From positions 1 to 36,076 of the IMG/VR virus record IMGVR_UViG_3300032236_001771: a stretch of DNA of 36,076 nt. One strand, written 5' to 3'. Below are positions 16,488 to 26,414 of the stretch, piece after piece. The position numbers were made by a program, and so were the translations under genes. The stretch is from a virus. The notes under the pieces were generated by a model, which saw only the letters and a program-made list of their open reading frames with translations, had not been told where the DNA came from and did not search any database. How positions within the stretch are numbered: the first letter of the stretch is position 1; each line of letters begins with the position of its first letter.

Positions 16488-16814
16488 ATGACGTATTTTT
16501 TAACGGATGAACAAGAAAAAGTTCTTGATATTTTTTTAAATGAACAAAATAGAGAAGTATGTGAAAAACAATTAAGTACTCTTGATTTGCCTGATAATAT
16601 TAAAGAAATAATGGAAAAATCATTAACTACTAATTGTCCATTACCTTTTTATGATACAAAATACGGATTTTATAGTGTTTCATTTACTCCATGTGATTAT
16701 GGAGTAAGAATTTATGCTCATCATCATATTACAGATGTTTCTAAAAAAATTTATGATCCATCTTTAGATGATCAAAAAAATACAGAAATTACTTTAAATA
16801 TTGAGAATAAATAA
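16488..16814 (+). CDS. hypothetical protein between the giant genes, 108 aa
   Basis: I do not recognise a named family. The N-terminal half is helical (LTDEQEKVLDIFLNEQNREV and NIKEIMEKSL). The second half, TKYGFYSVSFTPCDYGVRIY followed by AHHHITDVSKKIYDP, looks like a small beta-hairpin domain with a His triplet, and the tail is acidic (DDQKNTEITLNIENK). There are three Cys residues. It has a clear Shine-Dalgarno, TTGGAG at 16477-16482, better than that of its giant neighbours. Its place between two very large baseplate proteins would suit an assembly chaperone or a small wedge component, but this is inference from position only. An AATAAATA late-promoter variant lies in its last codons. Confidence 0.8.
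   Translation: MTYFLTDEQEKVLDIFLNEQNREVCEKQLSTLDLPDNIKEIMEKSLTTNCPLPFYDTKYGFYSVSFTPCDYGVRIYAHHHITDVSKKIYDPSLDDQKNTEITLNIENK
16806..16813 (+). promoter_or_regulatory. possible late promoter variant (AATAAATA)
   Basis: AATAAATA differs from the exact TATAAATA late box only at the first base and starts 33 bases before the ATG of the 2696-aa protein, similar to the spacing at gp25, gp8 and gp13. From memory, cyanophage late promoters have been described as NATAAATA. In so AT-rich a genome a chance match is possible. Confidence 0.4.
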
Positions 16815-16838
16815 TATAAAAATGAAAATTAAAGTTGA

Positions 16839-19800
16839 ATGGTTAATACTAAGAATTTAATTTCAACTAATGTAGGAAGTCAAATCCCAAGTTTTATTGT
16901 GGATGAATATCCGCTGTTTGTGGATTTTATTCAAACATATTATCAAGGATTAGAAACTTTAGGACAACCATTAGACTTAGTTAATAATTTTTTAAATTAT
17001 ATAGATGTTGATAATTTAGAAACAGAAATAAAAACATCTTGTATTTTAAAAGCAGATTTGGATGAAGTATCTACTACTATTTTTGTTGATGATACTAATG
17101 GATTTCCAAATACTGATGGATTATTACAAATTGATAGTGAAATTATTTTATATAAATCTAAAACTTCAAATTCTTTTTTAAAATGTAAAAGAGGAGTTTC
17201 TGGAGTAACAAATATTCAAAATGAATTTCAATATTCATATAGTAGTAGCAATTCTCATAATTCCAATTCACAAGTAATAAATTTAAGTTACTTATTTTTA
17301 TTATATCTATCATCAAAAATACAATCAGAATATTTACCATATTTTACACAATCTTTTGCTGAAGGGTTAAATTTATCAACATTTATAAAAAACATAAAAC
17401 AATTTTATAATTATAAAGGAACTACTAAATCTTTTGATTTTGTAATTAGATCCCTTTTTAATGTAAAAAATGAGACAATTTATCCCAGAGATAGATTATT
17501 TAAATCTTCAGATTCTATTTTTTATTCTCCTTTGTTAATCAGATGCTTTCCTATATCTGGAGATATAAATGAATTAGTTGGGCAACAATTATATCAAAGT
17601 AAAATAAATTTAGATCCTGCTAATCCAGGAACATTTGAATTAATTTCTTATGCAGTTACTTCAGTAAAAAAAACTTTTACATCTGATCAAGAAATTTATG
17701 AACTTTATGTTGATAAAACAAATTCCCCAATAAATTTAATTATTCCACCAAAAACAAAATTAATTTCTCCTTTAAATATAAATGATACAATAATTACTGT
17801 AGATTCAACAATTGGATTTCCAGAAACTAATGGTTATTTAAAAATTAATAATGAATATATCTATTATAAAGAAAAAACATTAAATCAATTTTTAGGTTGC
17901 ACTAGAGGTTATTATAATACTACACAATATTCATATGCAGTAAGTACTGAAGTATTAACTACATTTTTATTATATGGTAATTCTAATTTAAATTCAAACA
18001 ATAAAATTTATATTAATGTATTAGGAGTAGTATCATCTCTTAATATTGCAGATTATGGATTAAATTATAATATTGGAGATAACATAGAAGTATCTGATTT
18101 AGGATTAAATTCTGATAGTATTAATGTAAATTCTTGGATTTTTAATGCCCCAAGGATTATTGATGCAACTAATGTAAATAATGGTTCAATTTATACTATA
18201 ACCACAAATTATCCACATTATCTTAATGTTGGTGATAATATTTTAGTATATCCAACAAATTCAACAATACCTGTAAGTGCAACAGTATTATCAAAACTTA
18301 ATAATGTTCAAATTACAACTACACAAATACCAACAAATATTTCAAAAATTCAAATAAATTATAAATTTGCATTAGACTCTTTAAATCCTACAGATGTAAT
18401 CAATGTATATTCAAACGAAAATTCCATTTATGTTGCATCTTCAGGAATTCCATCACATCAAATTGGTACTGGATTTACTATTGGAAATCAACGACATTTA
18501 AAAAAAATACCAAAACAAGTATTAACTTCTACAGAAAATTTATCTATTGGTACAAAAGATATTGGAATATTTGTAAATGGAGTTACTGCACAATCATTTA
18601 TAAGCAATCAAAATCTTTATTATGGTGAATTGAAAAAAATTCAAGTTATTAATCAAGGTAAAGATTATGGTGTTGGTGTTAGTGGCGGTCCAATAATTCA
18701 AATTACTCCGACAACAATAAATGGAATTAGTACTGGAATAACTACAACTGCTTCTTCTTTAGTTAATGGTAGAGTTGTTGCAGCACACGTTATTAATGGA
18801 GGAACTGGATATACTCATTCATCTGTAGCTCAAATTGTAGGGAGCAATGGTGATGGAGCTAGTATTGATTTAGTAATAAAAAATGGAGTAATAACTGAAG
18901 CAGTAGTTATTAATCCTGGATCTGGATATAATTTTTTACCTACCGTTAATATTACAGGTTCAACTGGAACTGGAGCAAGTATTAAATTAGATGTATCAGG
19001 TCCAATTACTGAAGTATTTAACATTAATGATGGATTGATTTATGATTTATCAATTGGATTGAGAAATAATCCAAATTTTAATTTAATTGTTGGTAGAGAT
19101 AAGGTAGAAATTTATACACAAACATATTCAGATTTTATTAATGTTAATTATGATGAAGTTTTAAATAGTAGATATCTTAATATTTTTACACGAGGAACTG
19201 GAGCTACTAATTACCCAAAAGAATATTTAATTTCTACAGGTACAACTAATATTTATTCAGATCTTCCTGTCATTTCTACATTTAGTGGTAGTGGAGCAAT
19301 TGCATATCCAATAATTGATAATGGGCAAATAGTAAATGTTGTTGTTGGTGATTATGGATACGGTTATACTTGTACTCCAAAAGTTATTATTAATGATTCT
19401 ACTGGTAATGGTGCCGGGGCAGAAATAACTGCTAATGTTGTTGATCAAAAAATAGTTTCATATACAGTATTACAAAAAGGAGCAGGATATAGCAAAGAAA
19501 ATACATCAATTAGTGTAGTATCTTCTGGAGAAAATGCAGAATTTATTCCTATAATTAAAAATTGGAATAAAGATTCAGTAAATTTAAATAAATCCAATTT
19601 AGATAGTTCAAATGGTTATATTTTTAATTCTGAAAATATACGTTATGGAAAAAAATATAGTTATTTTGGATCTCCTAAAAGATTAAGATATCAATTATCA
19701 GATAACATTAATATAGATTTAACAGAAAAAACTATTGGTATATCTCATTCAAAAATTATTGGATGGGCATATGATGGAAATCCAATTTATGGTCCTTATG

Positions 19801-22800
19801 GATTTGCTAACACAAATGGAACCGGTTCTATTGTTAGAATGACAAGCAAGTATACATTAAATTCAAATAGAACAAATGGACCAAATATTAACGATTATCC
19901 TTTAGGTAGTTTTATTGAAGATTATACTGCAAATAATACGCAAGCATCTTTAGATGAACATAATGGAAGATTTTGTGTTACACCAGAATTTCCAAATGGT
20001 ACTTATGCTTATTTTACAACAATAAATTCTGATGGTAATTTAGCATTTCCATATATTACAGGTAAAACATATTATTCAATTCCAGAAAAATATAATTTTG
20101 AAATTTCTAATCAAAGTAATTTACCTGAAAATGTTGTAAGATACACATTGCCTTATAAAAATATTGGATATGATTATTTTCCATCTATATTAAATAAACC
20201 AACAATTACAGTAAAAGATATTGAATATAATTCTACATCATCTATTACTGGAACAAAAATATTATATGGTGGTAATAATTATTCTGTTGGTGATAAATTA
20301 ATTTTTAATAGTAATGATACTGAAGGATATGGAGTATCTGGTATAGTTTCATCAGTTGGGGCTGGAGGCAGTATAACTGATATTACAATTTTAACAAGTG
20401 GATCTTTTTATACAGAACTTCCATCAATAACAGTGTCATCAGTTTCTGGACAAGATGCTGATATTGTATCAACGTCAAATGTTATAGGAAAAGCAAAAAC
20501 AATAGAAATATCAGATATTGGATATGGTTTACCGGTTGATTATACTTTAAAACCAAATTTAATTTTTCCAACAGTATTAGAATTAAAAAAAACATACTCA
20601 ATTTATAATTTTATTGTAACAAATCCAGGAAAAGATTATCTTTATTCTCCTACTGTATTATTAACTGGTGGTGATGGTATAGGTGCTACAGCAGAAGCAG
20701 AAACAAATAATGGATTAATTACAAAATTAAATGTAATTAATCCCGGATATGGATATTCTTATCCACCTACAGTAAACATTGGAAAATCATATCCATGTAA
20801 TGTAAATACTTTTACATCTGCATTAGAATTTAATTTTGATGTAACTAATATATTTTCTACTGGGGATGTTATAACTTTTTATGGTACGACTTTATTTAAA
20901 ATTAATGGGTCATTAACTCCAATAAATTCAAATACAAATTTTTATGTAATAGTTTTACCAGATAATCCATATATTTTGAAAGTTGCTACAAGTTTAGTTG
21001 AGGCAAATTCTAATCAATTTTTAACTTTTGATACTTCTGGTTCAAATATTAAAATTATTTCTTATAAAAATTTAGCAACAGCAAAAGCTGTTTTAAAAAT
21101 TAATGATTTTTATAATGGAGAAAAAATAATTCAAACTGACGGAATTTCAATTACTGCTAGTGCAACGGTTTTAAAACTTAATGGTTGGAAAAAAAATCAA
21201 AAAATATTAAAAGTACAAAATGTAATTGGATATTTTAATAAAACAAACCCAATTGAAGGATTATTGTCTAAATCTAAAATGTATGTAGACAATGTATATT
21301 ATGGGTTTGGTGACTTACAAGTTTCTTCTTTTGGACAAAATGTGGGGCAATTTTTAAATGATACTGGAACTTTAAGTAATGCATCTCAAGTTACTATTGA
21401 TAGTAACTATTATCAAAATTATTCTTATGTTTTAAAAAATTCTATAGATTATAAAAAATGGATATCTCCATTAAAATCAATAACACATCCATCTGGATTT
21501 GGAGTATTTGGAGAAAAAACAATTTATAATAGTATTTCTACTGGATTAAGTGTTATATCAAATGTAAAAATAGGATTGACACACAATATTTACAATAAAT
21601 TAAATTTAAATGAATATAAAAATTATGCGATTTGTGATCCAGACTATAACACCAATATTGTCAATATACTTAATAGAAAATTAATATCTTATGAAAAAAT
21701 TAAAACATCTTTAGTTCAAAGATTTGATAATATTGGAAATGGAACAACATCTTATGTTGGTTCTGGATTTACTTATTCAATTCCAAATCAATATGTGTCT
21801 ATTGTACAAAAAGATGACATTGATGTTTACGTTAATAATACATTAACTTCTCCATCTACTTGGAGTGTTGTTTATAACACTAATGGTGCAGGAACAACAA
21901 TAATATCAGCAAATGTAGTTTTTAAATCTGTATCATATAATTCAAATAATATAATAAATCTTGTATTTAAGGGACTTAAATTTGACGGAAACACTACATT
22001 ATTTGATTTGTCAATTAGTAATAATTATTCATTACCAAATTTTATTGATTCTCAAGCAGCTTTTTATGTAAATGGGGTTCTTCAAAATACAACAACATAT
22101 AGTTTAAATGGTGTTGGGTCACAAATTTCTGTAGTATTTAATGGATCTAATTTATTTTTTGATGATAATGAAATTAGAATTTTTACTTTACCTACTGTTG
22201 GAATTGGGCAATCTGTTTTTACTGGAACTGGAGCAAGTATTTATTCTGTAGGAAATCAAATTTCAAATTTAACATCTATGGTTATGATAGATGGAGTTCC
22301 TCAAAATATTAATTCTTATTCAATTTCTTCAAATAACATAACATTTACAGAAAATGTATCAAACAATTCACAAATTTATGTAAGAGATTTTACTAATAAT
22401 TTATCATTTAAACAACAAATAGTAACAGTATCTTCTGGACAAACTTTTTCAACTTCATCACAAATTCAAAATAAAGAAAAATGTTTGGTATTTATTGATG
22501 GTATCATAATTAATCCTAATAATTACACAGTAGCTACAAATTCTATAATTTTTTCAAATAATGTTGATTCTGGAAGTAATATTAACATATATGATTTTTC
22601 ATCAACATCAAATATAAATTATGAAAGATTTATTTCAAATGATATTTTAAATAGCATTAATATTAAAAACGGCATACATACGCTTTCTACAAATAATGGA
22701 ATAAAAACATATTATTTGAATAATATAACTGGATATCCAAATGAAAATTATATTATTATTTTAAATGATGTATTGCAAATTCCAGGTTATTTTTTTGCAT

Positions 22801-24929
22801 ATAATATAACGTCAAATATTAATAGACAATTATTATTTACAGAACCTCCAAAACCAAGATCTACTTTTATAGGATTTTTATATAACCGAACAAATCCATA
22901 TAATAATGCAATATTAAATGATTTTTCAAAATCTTATTTACAATATTCCAATTATACTGGAAATGACGTTGTAATTAATGACATTATACAAGAAGAAAGT
23001 ACTGGTTTAATTTCTACAGTAAAAGGATTTAATAAATCAACAAATACAATAGTTTTTTCAAATATTGGAATTGGAAATACTTTTGGTGTTGGAACTACTT
23101 TAGTTGGAGGATTAGGAACAGCAACTACAACACCAATTTATACAACAATTATTGGCTCTGGAATTACTGTTGGAAGTTTAACAGTTTCTGTTGGATCTAC
23201 AGCAAATTTTTTACGTAATGATTATGCTATTATTAACAATAGTGAAGTTGTAAAAATTAATAATATTTCTAACAATTCTTTTGGAATTATTAGAGGAAGA
23301 TTAAATACAACTGCAAAATTTTATCCAATAAATTCTATTATTTCTAAAATAATTCCTTGTAAATTTACTACAACTAATGTTTATACTGGATTTAATGGTA
23401 ATAAATTAAATTACTCTATGTCTACGGGAGCATCTACTTTAGATTACACAAATCAAGATAAGTATGCTTTAAATTATGGTGCAGGAATTACACAATTTTC
23501 TTTACCATCAAGTCAAATTGATATTTATGGTAAAGATGAACAACAAAGTTTATTATCAATAATTGATGGAGTTGTTCAACTCTGTCAATCTGGATCTGGT
23601 TCAAGTGCATTTTCTGGATCATTTTATTTAAATAATAATAATTTTATTTTTAATGACTCATTAGATGCTCCTGTAGATAATTCTACTTTTTATGCAAGAT
23701 ATTTTGGTAAATTAAGAAGATTAAAAGATATAAGTTATTTGTTTAATGGCAATAAATATTCTTTTCAAATGAATATTGGCACTAATAATGAAAATATTCC
23801 ATATTCTTTAGAATCACCAAATGGAAATCCATCAAATAATTTATTAATTTTTATTGATGGTATATTACAAGAACCTAATAAATCTTTTCAAATAATTGGT
23901 AGTTCTATTAATTTTAGTAGTGCCCCACAACCAAATTCTAAATTTGTTGGTTATGTTTATATTGGTTCTAATTCAGATGTTGAGTCTGTTAATATAACAA
24001 ATGATATAGAAAACAATGATACTATAGTAATTGATGATGAAATTAATTCAAGAAATATTATTGCAATAAATTCATCATCTTCTTTAGCTACAAATTCTTA
24101 TACTAGTGATATTAAAGGAATAGGTGCAGTAGCAACACCATTAATAACTAATGGAAAAATAACAAGCATTATTATAAATTCTGGTGGAATTGGATATGAT
24201 AAACCACCTTTAATTTGGATTTCTGGTTCTATTGGATATGGAGCGCAAGCTTATGCAAAAATCAATAATGGTTCTGTAACGGAAATAATTGTTACTAATC
24301 AAGGAATTAATTATGATCAAAATTATCCTCCGTTAATAATATTTGGAAAAAATTTATCTTTATCAAAAATTGAAAAAAATAGAAATCAATATTCAGTTGA
24401 TTTTAAAAATAATATTAAAACAAATTCATCAATATCTTCAAATACAACTAGTATACCATTATCAAACATTAATAATTTACCTTCTTCAGGAACTGCTTTA
24501 CTTGTTGATTCTTCTAGAGATTATCCAGTAATAGAAAAAATTAGTTATGGGTCATTAAATTATTCAAATAATTCTTTAACTAGTTGTGTTAGAAATTTAA
24601 ATATAAATTTTAATAAAATTTTCTTAACTACTCCAATATCTTTATCTTTACCAATATCTATTGGAAGTGTATTTAAACCTGGAGATGTTATATCTTTAGG
24701 CACTGGTTCTTCAACAAAATCTGCAACAATTATTTCTATTGGTTCAGGTATGTCTGTACAATATGGTACAGGAAGTTCTTTATTGTTTGTAAATAATTTT
24801 ACAACTAATACATTTTCATATGGAGATGTAATACAAGATAATAATGGAAATAGTTATAGAATTATAAATCCTAATTTTATTGATACGTATTATACATATT
24901 CATCCAATATTGATGTAATCGTTTTTTAA
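16839..24929 (+). CDS. giant gp7-like baseplate wedge protein with YHYH domain, 2696 aa
   Basis: The first ~255 residues resemble the C-terminal module of T4 gp7, the baseplate wedge initiator. PLFVDFIQTYYQGL matches its FEAFCEAYIQYLSDG helix, FYNYKGTTKSFDFVIRSLFN (~189-208) matches FYSTKGIEASYKFLFKVLYN, and LVGQQLYQ (~246) matches LVGQTIYT. The position between gp6 and gp8 is that of gene 7. The remainder has no T4 counterpart: two 'FP.T.G.L.I..E...YK' modules (~80-355), many 'V.NPG.GY..PTV.I.G..G.GA' repeats (~640-900, 1140-1320, 2430-2500), a YHYH-type domain (GWAYDGNPIYGPYG at ~975; DEHNGRFCVTPEFPNGTYAY at ~1039) and six 'IDGVLQ'-type repeats (~1740-2370). It probably anchors in the wedge by its N-terminus and displays a long beta-rich arm. 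The start codon has no strong Shine-Dalgarno. Confidence 0.85.
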   Translation: MVNTKNLISTNVGSQIPSFIVDEYPLFVDFIQTYYQGLETLGQPLDLVNNFLNYIDVDNLETEIKTSCILKADLDEVSTTIFVDDTNGFPNTDGLLQIDSEIILYKSKTSNSFLKCKRGVSGVTNIQNEFQYSYSSSNSHNSNSQVINLSYLFLLYLSSKIQSEYLPYFTQSFAEGLNLSTFIKNIKQFYNYKGTTKSFDFVIRSLFNVKNETIYPRDRLFKSSDSIFYSPLLIRCFPISGDINELVGQQLYQSKINLDPANPGTFELISYAVTSVKKTFTSDQEIYELYVDKTNSPINLIIPPKTKLISPLNINDTIITVDSTIGFPETNGYLKINNEYIYYKEKTLNQFLGCTRGYYNTTQYSYAVSTEVLTTFLLYGNSNLNSNNKIYINVLGVVSSLNIADYGLNYNIGDNIEVSDLGLNSDSINVNSWIFNAPRIIDATNVNNGSIYTITTNYPHYLNVGDNILVYPTNSTIPVSATVLSKLNNVQITTTQIPTNISKIQINYKFALDSLNPTDVINVYSNENSIYVASSGIPSHQIGTGFTIGNQRHLKKIPKQVLTSTENLSIGTKDIGIFVNGVTAQSFISNQNLYYGELKKIQVINQGKDYGVGVSGGPIIQITPTTINGISTGITTTASSLVNGRVVAAHVINGGTGYTHSSVAQIVGSNGDGASIDLVIKNGVITEAVVINPGSGYNFLPTVNITGSTGTGASIKLDVSGPITEVFNINDGLIYDLSIGLRNNPNFNLIVGRDKVEIYTQTYSDFINVNYDEVLNSRYLNIFTRGTGATNYPKEYLISTGTTNIYSDLPVISTFSGSGAIAYPIIDNGQIVNVVVGDYGYGYTCTPKVIINDSTGNGAGAEITANVVDQKIVSYTVLQKGAGYSKENTSISVVSSGENAEFIPIIKNWNKDSVNLNKSNLDSSNGYIFNSENIRYGKKYSYFGSPKRLRYQLSDNINIDLTEKTIGISHSKIIGWAYDGNPIYGPYGFANTNGTGSIVRMTSKYTLNSNRTNGPNINDYPLGSFIEDYTANNTQASLDEHNGRFCVTPEFPNGTYAYFTTINSDGNLAFPYITGKTYYSIPEKYNFEISNQSNLPENVVRYTLPYKNIGYDYFPSILNKPTITVKDIEYNSTSSITGTKILYGGNNYSVGDKLIFNSNDTEGYGVSGIVSSVGAGGSITDITILTSGSFYTELPSITVSSVSGQDADIVSTSNVIGKAKTIEISDIGYGLPVDYTLKPNLIFPTVLELKKTYSIYNFIVTNPGKDYLYSPTVLLTGGDGIGATAEAETNNGLITKLNVINPGYGYSYPPTVNIGKSYPCNVNTFTSALEFNFDVTNIFSTGDVITFYGTTLFKINGSLTPINSNTNFYVIVLPDNPYILKVATSLVEANSNQFLTFDTSGSNIKIISYKNLATAKAVLKINDFYNGEKIIQTDGISITASATVLKLNGWKKNQKILKVQNVIGYFNKTNPIEGLLSKSKMYVDNVYYGFGDLQVSSFGQNVGQFLNDTGTLSNASQVTIDSNYYQNYSYVLKNSIDYKKWISPLKSITHPSGFGVFGEKTIYNSISTGLSVISNVKIGLTHNIYNKLNLNEYKNYAICDPDYNTNIVNILNRKLISYEKIKTSLVQRFDNIGNGTTSYVGSGFTYSIPNQYVSIVQKDDIDVYVNNTLTSPSTWSVVYNTNGAGTTIISANVVFKSVSYNSNNIINLVFKGLKFDGNTTLFDLSISNNYSLPNFIDSQAAFYVNGVLQNTTTYSLNGVGSQISVVFNGSNLFFDDNEIRIFTLPTVGIGQSVFTGTGASIYSVGNQISNLTSMVMIDGVPQNINSYSISSNNITFTENVSNNSQIYVRDFTNNLSFKQQIVTVSSGQTFSTSSQIQNKEKCLVFIDGIIINPNNYTVATNSIIFSNNVDSGSNINIYDFSSTSNINYERFISNDILNSINIKNGIHTLSTNNGIKTYYLNNITGYPNENYIIILNDVLQIPGYFFAYNITSNINRQLLFTEPPKPRSTFIGFLYNRTNPYNNAILNDFSKSYLQYSNYTGNDVVINDIIQEESTGLISTVKGFNKSTNTIVFSNIGIGNTFGVGTTLVGGLGTATTTPIYTTIIGSGITVGSLTVSVGSTANFLRNDYAIINNSEVVKINNISNNSFGIIRGRLNTTAKFYPINSIISKIIPCKFTTTNVYTGFNGNKLNYSMSTGASTLDYTNQDKYALNYGAGITQFSLPSSQIDIYGKDEQQSLLSIIDGVVQLCQSGSGSSAFSGSFYLNNNNFIFNDSLDAPVDNSTFYARYFGKLRRLKDISYLFNGNKYSFQMNIGTNNENIPYSLESPNGNPSNNLLIFIDGILQEPNKSFQIIGSSINFSSAPQPNSKFVGYVYIGSNSDVESVNITNDIENNDTIVIDDEINSRNIIAINSSSSLATNSYTSDIKGIGAVATPLITNGKITSIIINSGGIGYDKPPLIWISGSIGYGAQAYAKINNGSVTEIIVTNQGINYDQNYPPLIIFGKNLSLSKIEKNRNQYSVDFKNNIKTNSSISSNTTSIPLSNINNLPSSGTALLVDSSRDYPVIEKISYGSLNYSNNSLTSCVRNLNINFNKIFLTTPISLSLPISIGSVFKPGDVISLGTGSSTKSATIISIGSGMSVQYGTGSSLLFVNNFTTNTFSYGDVIQDNNGNSYRIINPNFIDTYYTYSSNIDVIVF

Positions 24930-24935
24930 ATACCA

Positions 24936-24943
24936 TATAAATA
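24936..24943 (+). promoter_or_regulatory. T4-type late promoter upstream of gp8
   Basis: Exact TATAAATA, 30 bases from its first base to the gp8 ATG and starting seven bases after the previous stop, in the only substantial non-coding gap (36 bases) in this part of the cluster. Matching position and spacing at gp25 support function. Confidence 0.75.
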
Positions 24944-24965
24944 GGATAGAAATAAAAAATAAAAA

Positions 24966-26411
24966 ATGTCTGCTATTTTAACTGATCAATTTAGGTTGTT
25001 AAATTTACAAAATTTTATTAATAATATTTCTGCAAATAATTTTTATTTGTTTGTTAGTAGAAATATTCCATGGGATAATGAAAATATTCCCCCATCACCA
25101 ATTGATAATTATCAATACTATAATGATATTTACAGTAATATTATAGCTTTAAAAAAATTAACTTCTGCTGATTTTTCTCCAGTTATTAAAAGAGTTAATT
25201 GGACTTCTGGAACTGTTTATAGTATGTATCGTCCAAATTATACTACTGGTAATACAGAATATATTAATCAATCAAATACAAATTATAGATATCCACCAAC
25301 ATTAACTAGTGATGGATATTCCGATCTATTTTATGGATCAAATTTTTATGTAATGAATGAATTTTATCAAGTTTATAAATGTTTATATAATGGACAATCT
25401 CCAGATAATCCTAGTGGAGTTGCATCAATAGTAGAACCAACTGGAAATAGCACAACATCAATAAAAACTAGTGACGGATATATTTGGAAATATCTTTATA
25501 CTATTCCAACTTCATATATTTTAAAATTTTTAAACGACTATTATATGCCTGTTCCATATCCAGGTACAGGATTTCCTCAAGAAACAGCAGTTACATCAAA
25601 TGCTATTCCTGGAGCAATAGAATCAGTAGTAGTTAAAAATAAAGGACAAAATTATAATAATATATCAAAATTAGTTCAAGTTGATGGAGATTGGAATTCT
25701 AATTCTGGAACTAATGCTTCAGTAACAATTACGACTTCTGGAGGACAAATTTCTTCTGCTATTGTATCTGGAAAAGGTAGTAAATATACTTTTGGTAGTA
25801 TAACTTTACCAATAGAATTTGGTACTGGAACTAGTGGTTCTTTGGAAGTAATAATTTCTCCTAAAAATGGGCATGGTTATAATTCTTTTGAAGAATTAGG
25901 TGCTTATAAATTGATGATTAATTCTCAAATTTCATATAATCAAGATACACAATTTCCAATAGATTGTTCATATAGACAAATTGGATTATTAACAAATCCT
26001 TATAATTATGGAAGCACTACAATTTCAACTGGAAATTCTTTAGTTGGAACTAGTTCAATGACTTTTAGTTCTACAAATAATATAAATTTTGTATCCGGCG
26101 AAAATATAATACAAACTGTTGGATCGGGAACTACTGCATATGGTACAGTAGTTTCTTGGAATGGACAAACACAAGTATTAAAATACTATCAAGATAGATT
26201 TAATAATAGTTCAAGTTCCAATTTAATTTTATTTTCTGGGACAAATTCTGTTTTTGGTATTACTTCTGGTGCCATTGGCAATAGTCCCAATAATTATACT
26301 AATTCATCTATTGATAAAAATAGTGGCAAAATTCTTTTTATATCTAATGAGGAAGCCACTTATCGTTCTCCCAATCAAACAGAAAATATCAAACTAGTTA
26401 TAGAATTTTAA
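24966..26411 (+). CDS. 8: baseplate wedge subunit gp8 (enlarged)
   Basis: Several blocks align by eye with T4 gp8: NFYLFVSRNIPWDNENIPPS with its 'IFITFGRSEPWSSNEN', DGYIWKYLYTIP (residues 170-181) with 'DGYVWEYLFEIP', YRQIGLLTNPY (336-346) with 'FRQISIITNP', and the last 29 residues (SGKILFISNEEA ... NIKLVIEF) with its C-terminus. In T4 a gp8 dimer bridges the wedge periphery and binds gp7, gp6 and gp10. This protein has 481 residues against 334. The extra length is two beta-rich insertions, roughly 213-310 (VVVKNKGQNYNN, ITTSGGQISSAIVSGKG) and 350-445 (VSGENIIQTVGSGTTAYGTV), resembling modules in the neighbouring giant proteins. A late promoter lies just upstream; no close Shine-Dalgarno is visible. 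Confidence 0.93.
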   Translation: MSAILTDQFRLLNLQNFINNISANNFYLFVSRNIPWDNENIPPSPIDNYQYYNDIYSNIIALKKLTSADFSPVIKRVNWTSGTVYSMYRPNYTTGNTEYINQSNTNYRYPPTLTSDGYSDLFYGSNFYVMNEFYQVYKCLYNGQSPDNPSGVASIVEPTGNSTTSIKTSDGYIWKYLYTIPTSYILKFLNDYYMPVPYPGTGFPQETAVTSNAIPGAIESVVVKNKGQNYNNISKLVQVDGDWNSNSGTNASVTITTSGGQISSAIVSGKGSKYTFGSITLPIEFGTGTSGSLEVIISPKNGHGYNSFEELGAYKLMINSQISYNQDTQFPIDCSYRQIGLLTNPYNYGSTTISTGNSLVGTSSMTFSSTNNINFVSGENIIQTVGSGTTAYGTVVSWNGQTQVLKYYQDRFNNSSSSNLILFSGTNSVFGITSGAIGNSPNNYTNSSIDKNSGKILFISNEEATYRSPNQTENIKLVIEF

Positions 26412-26414
26412 CCC

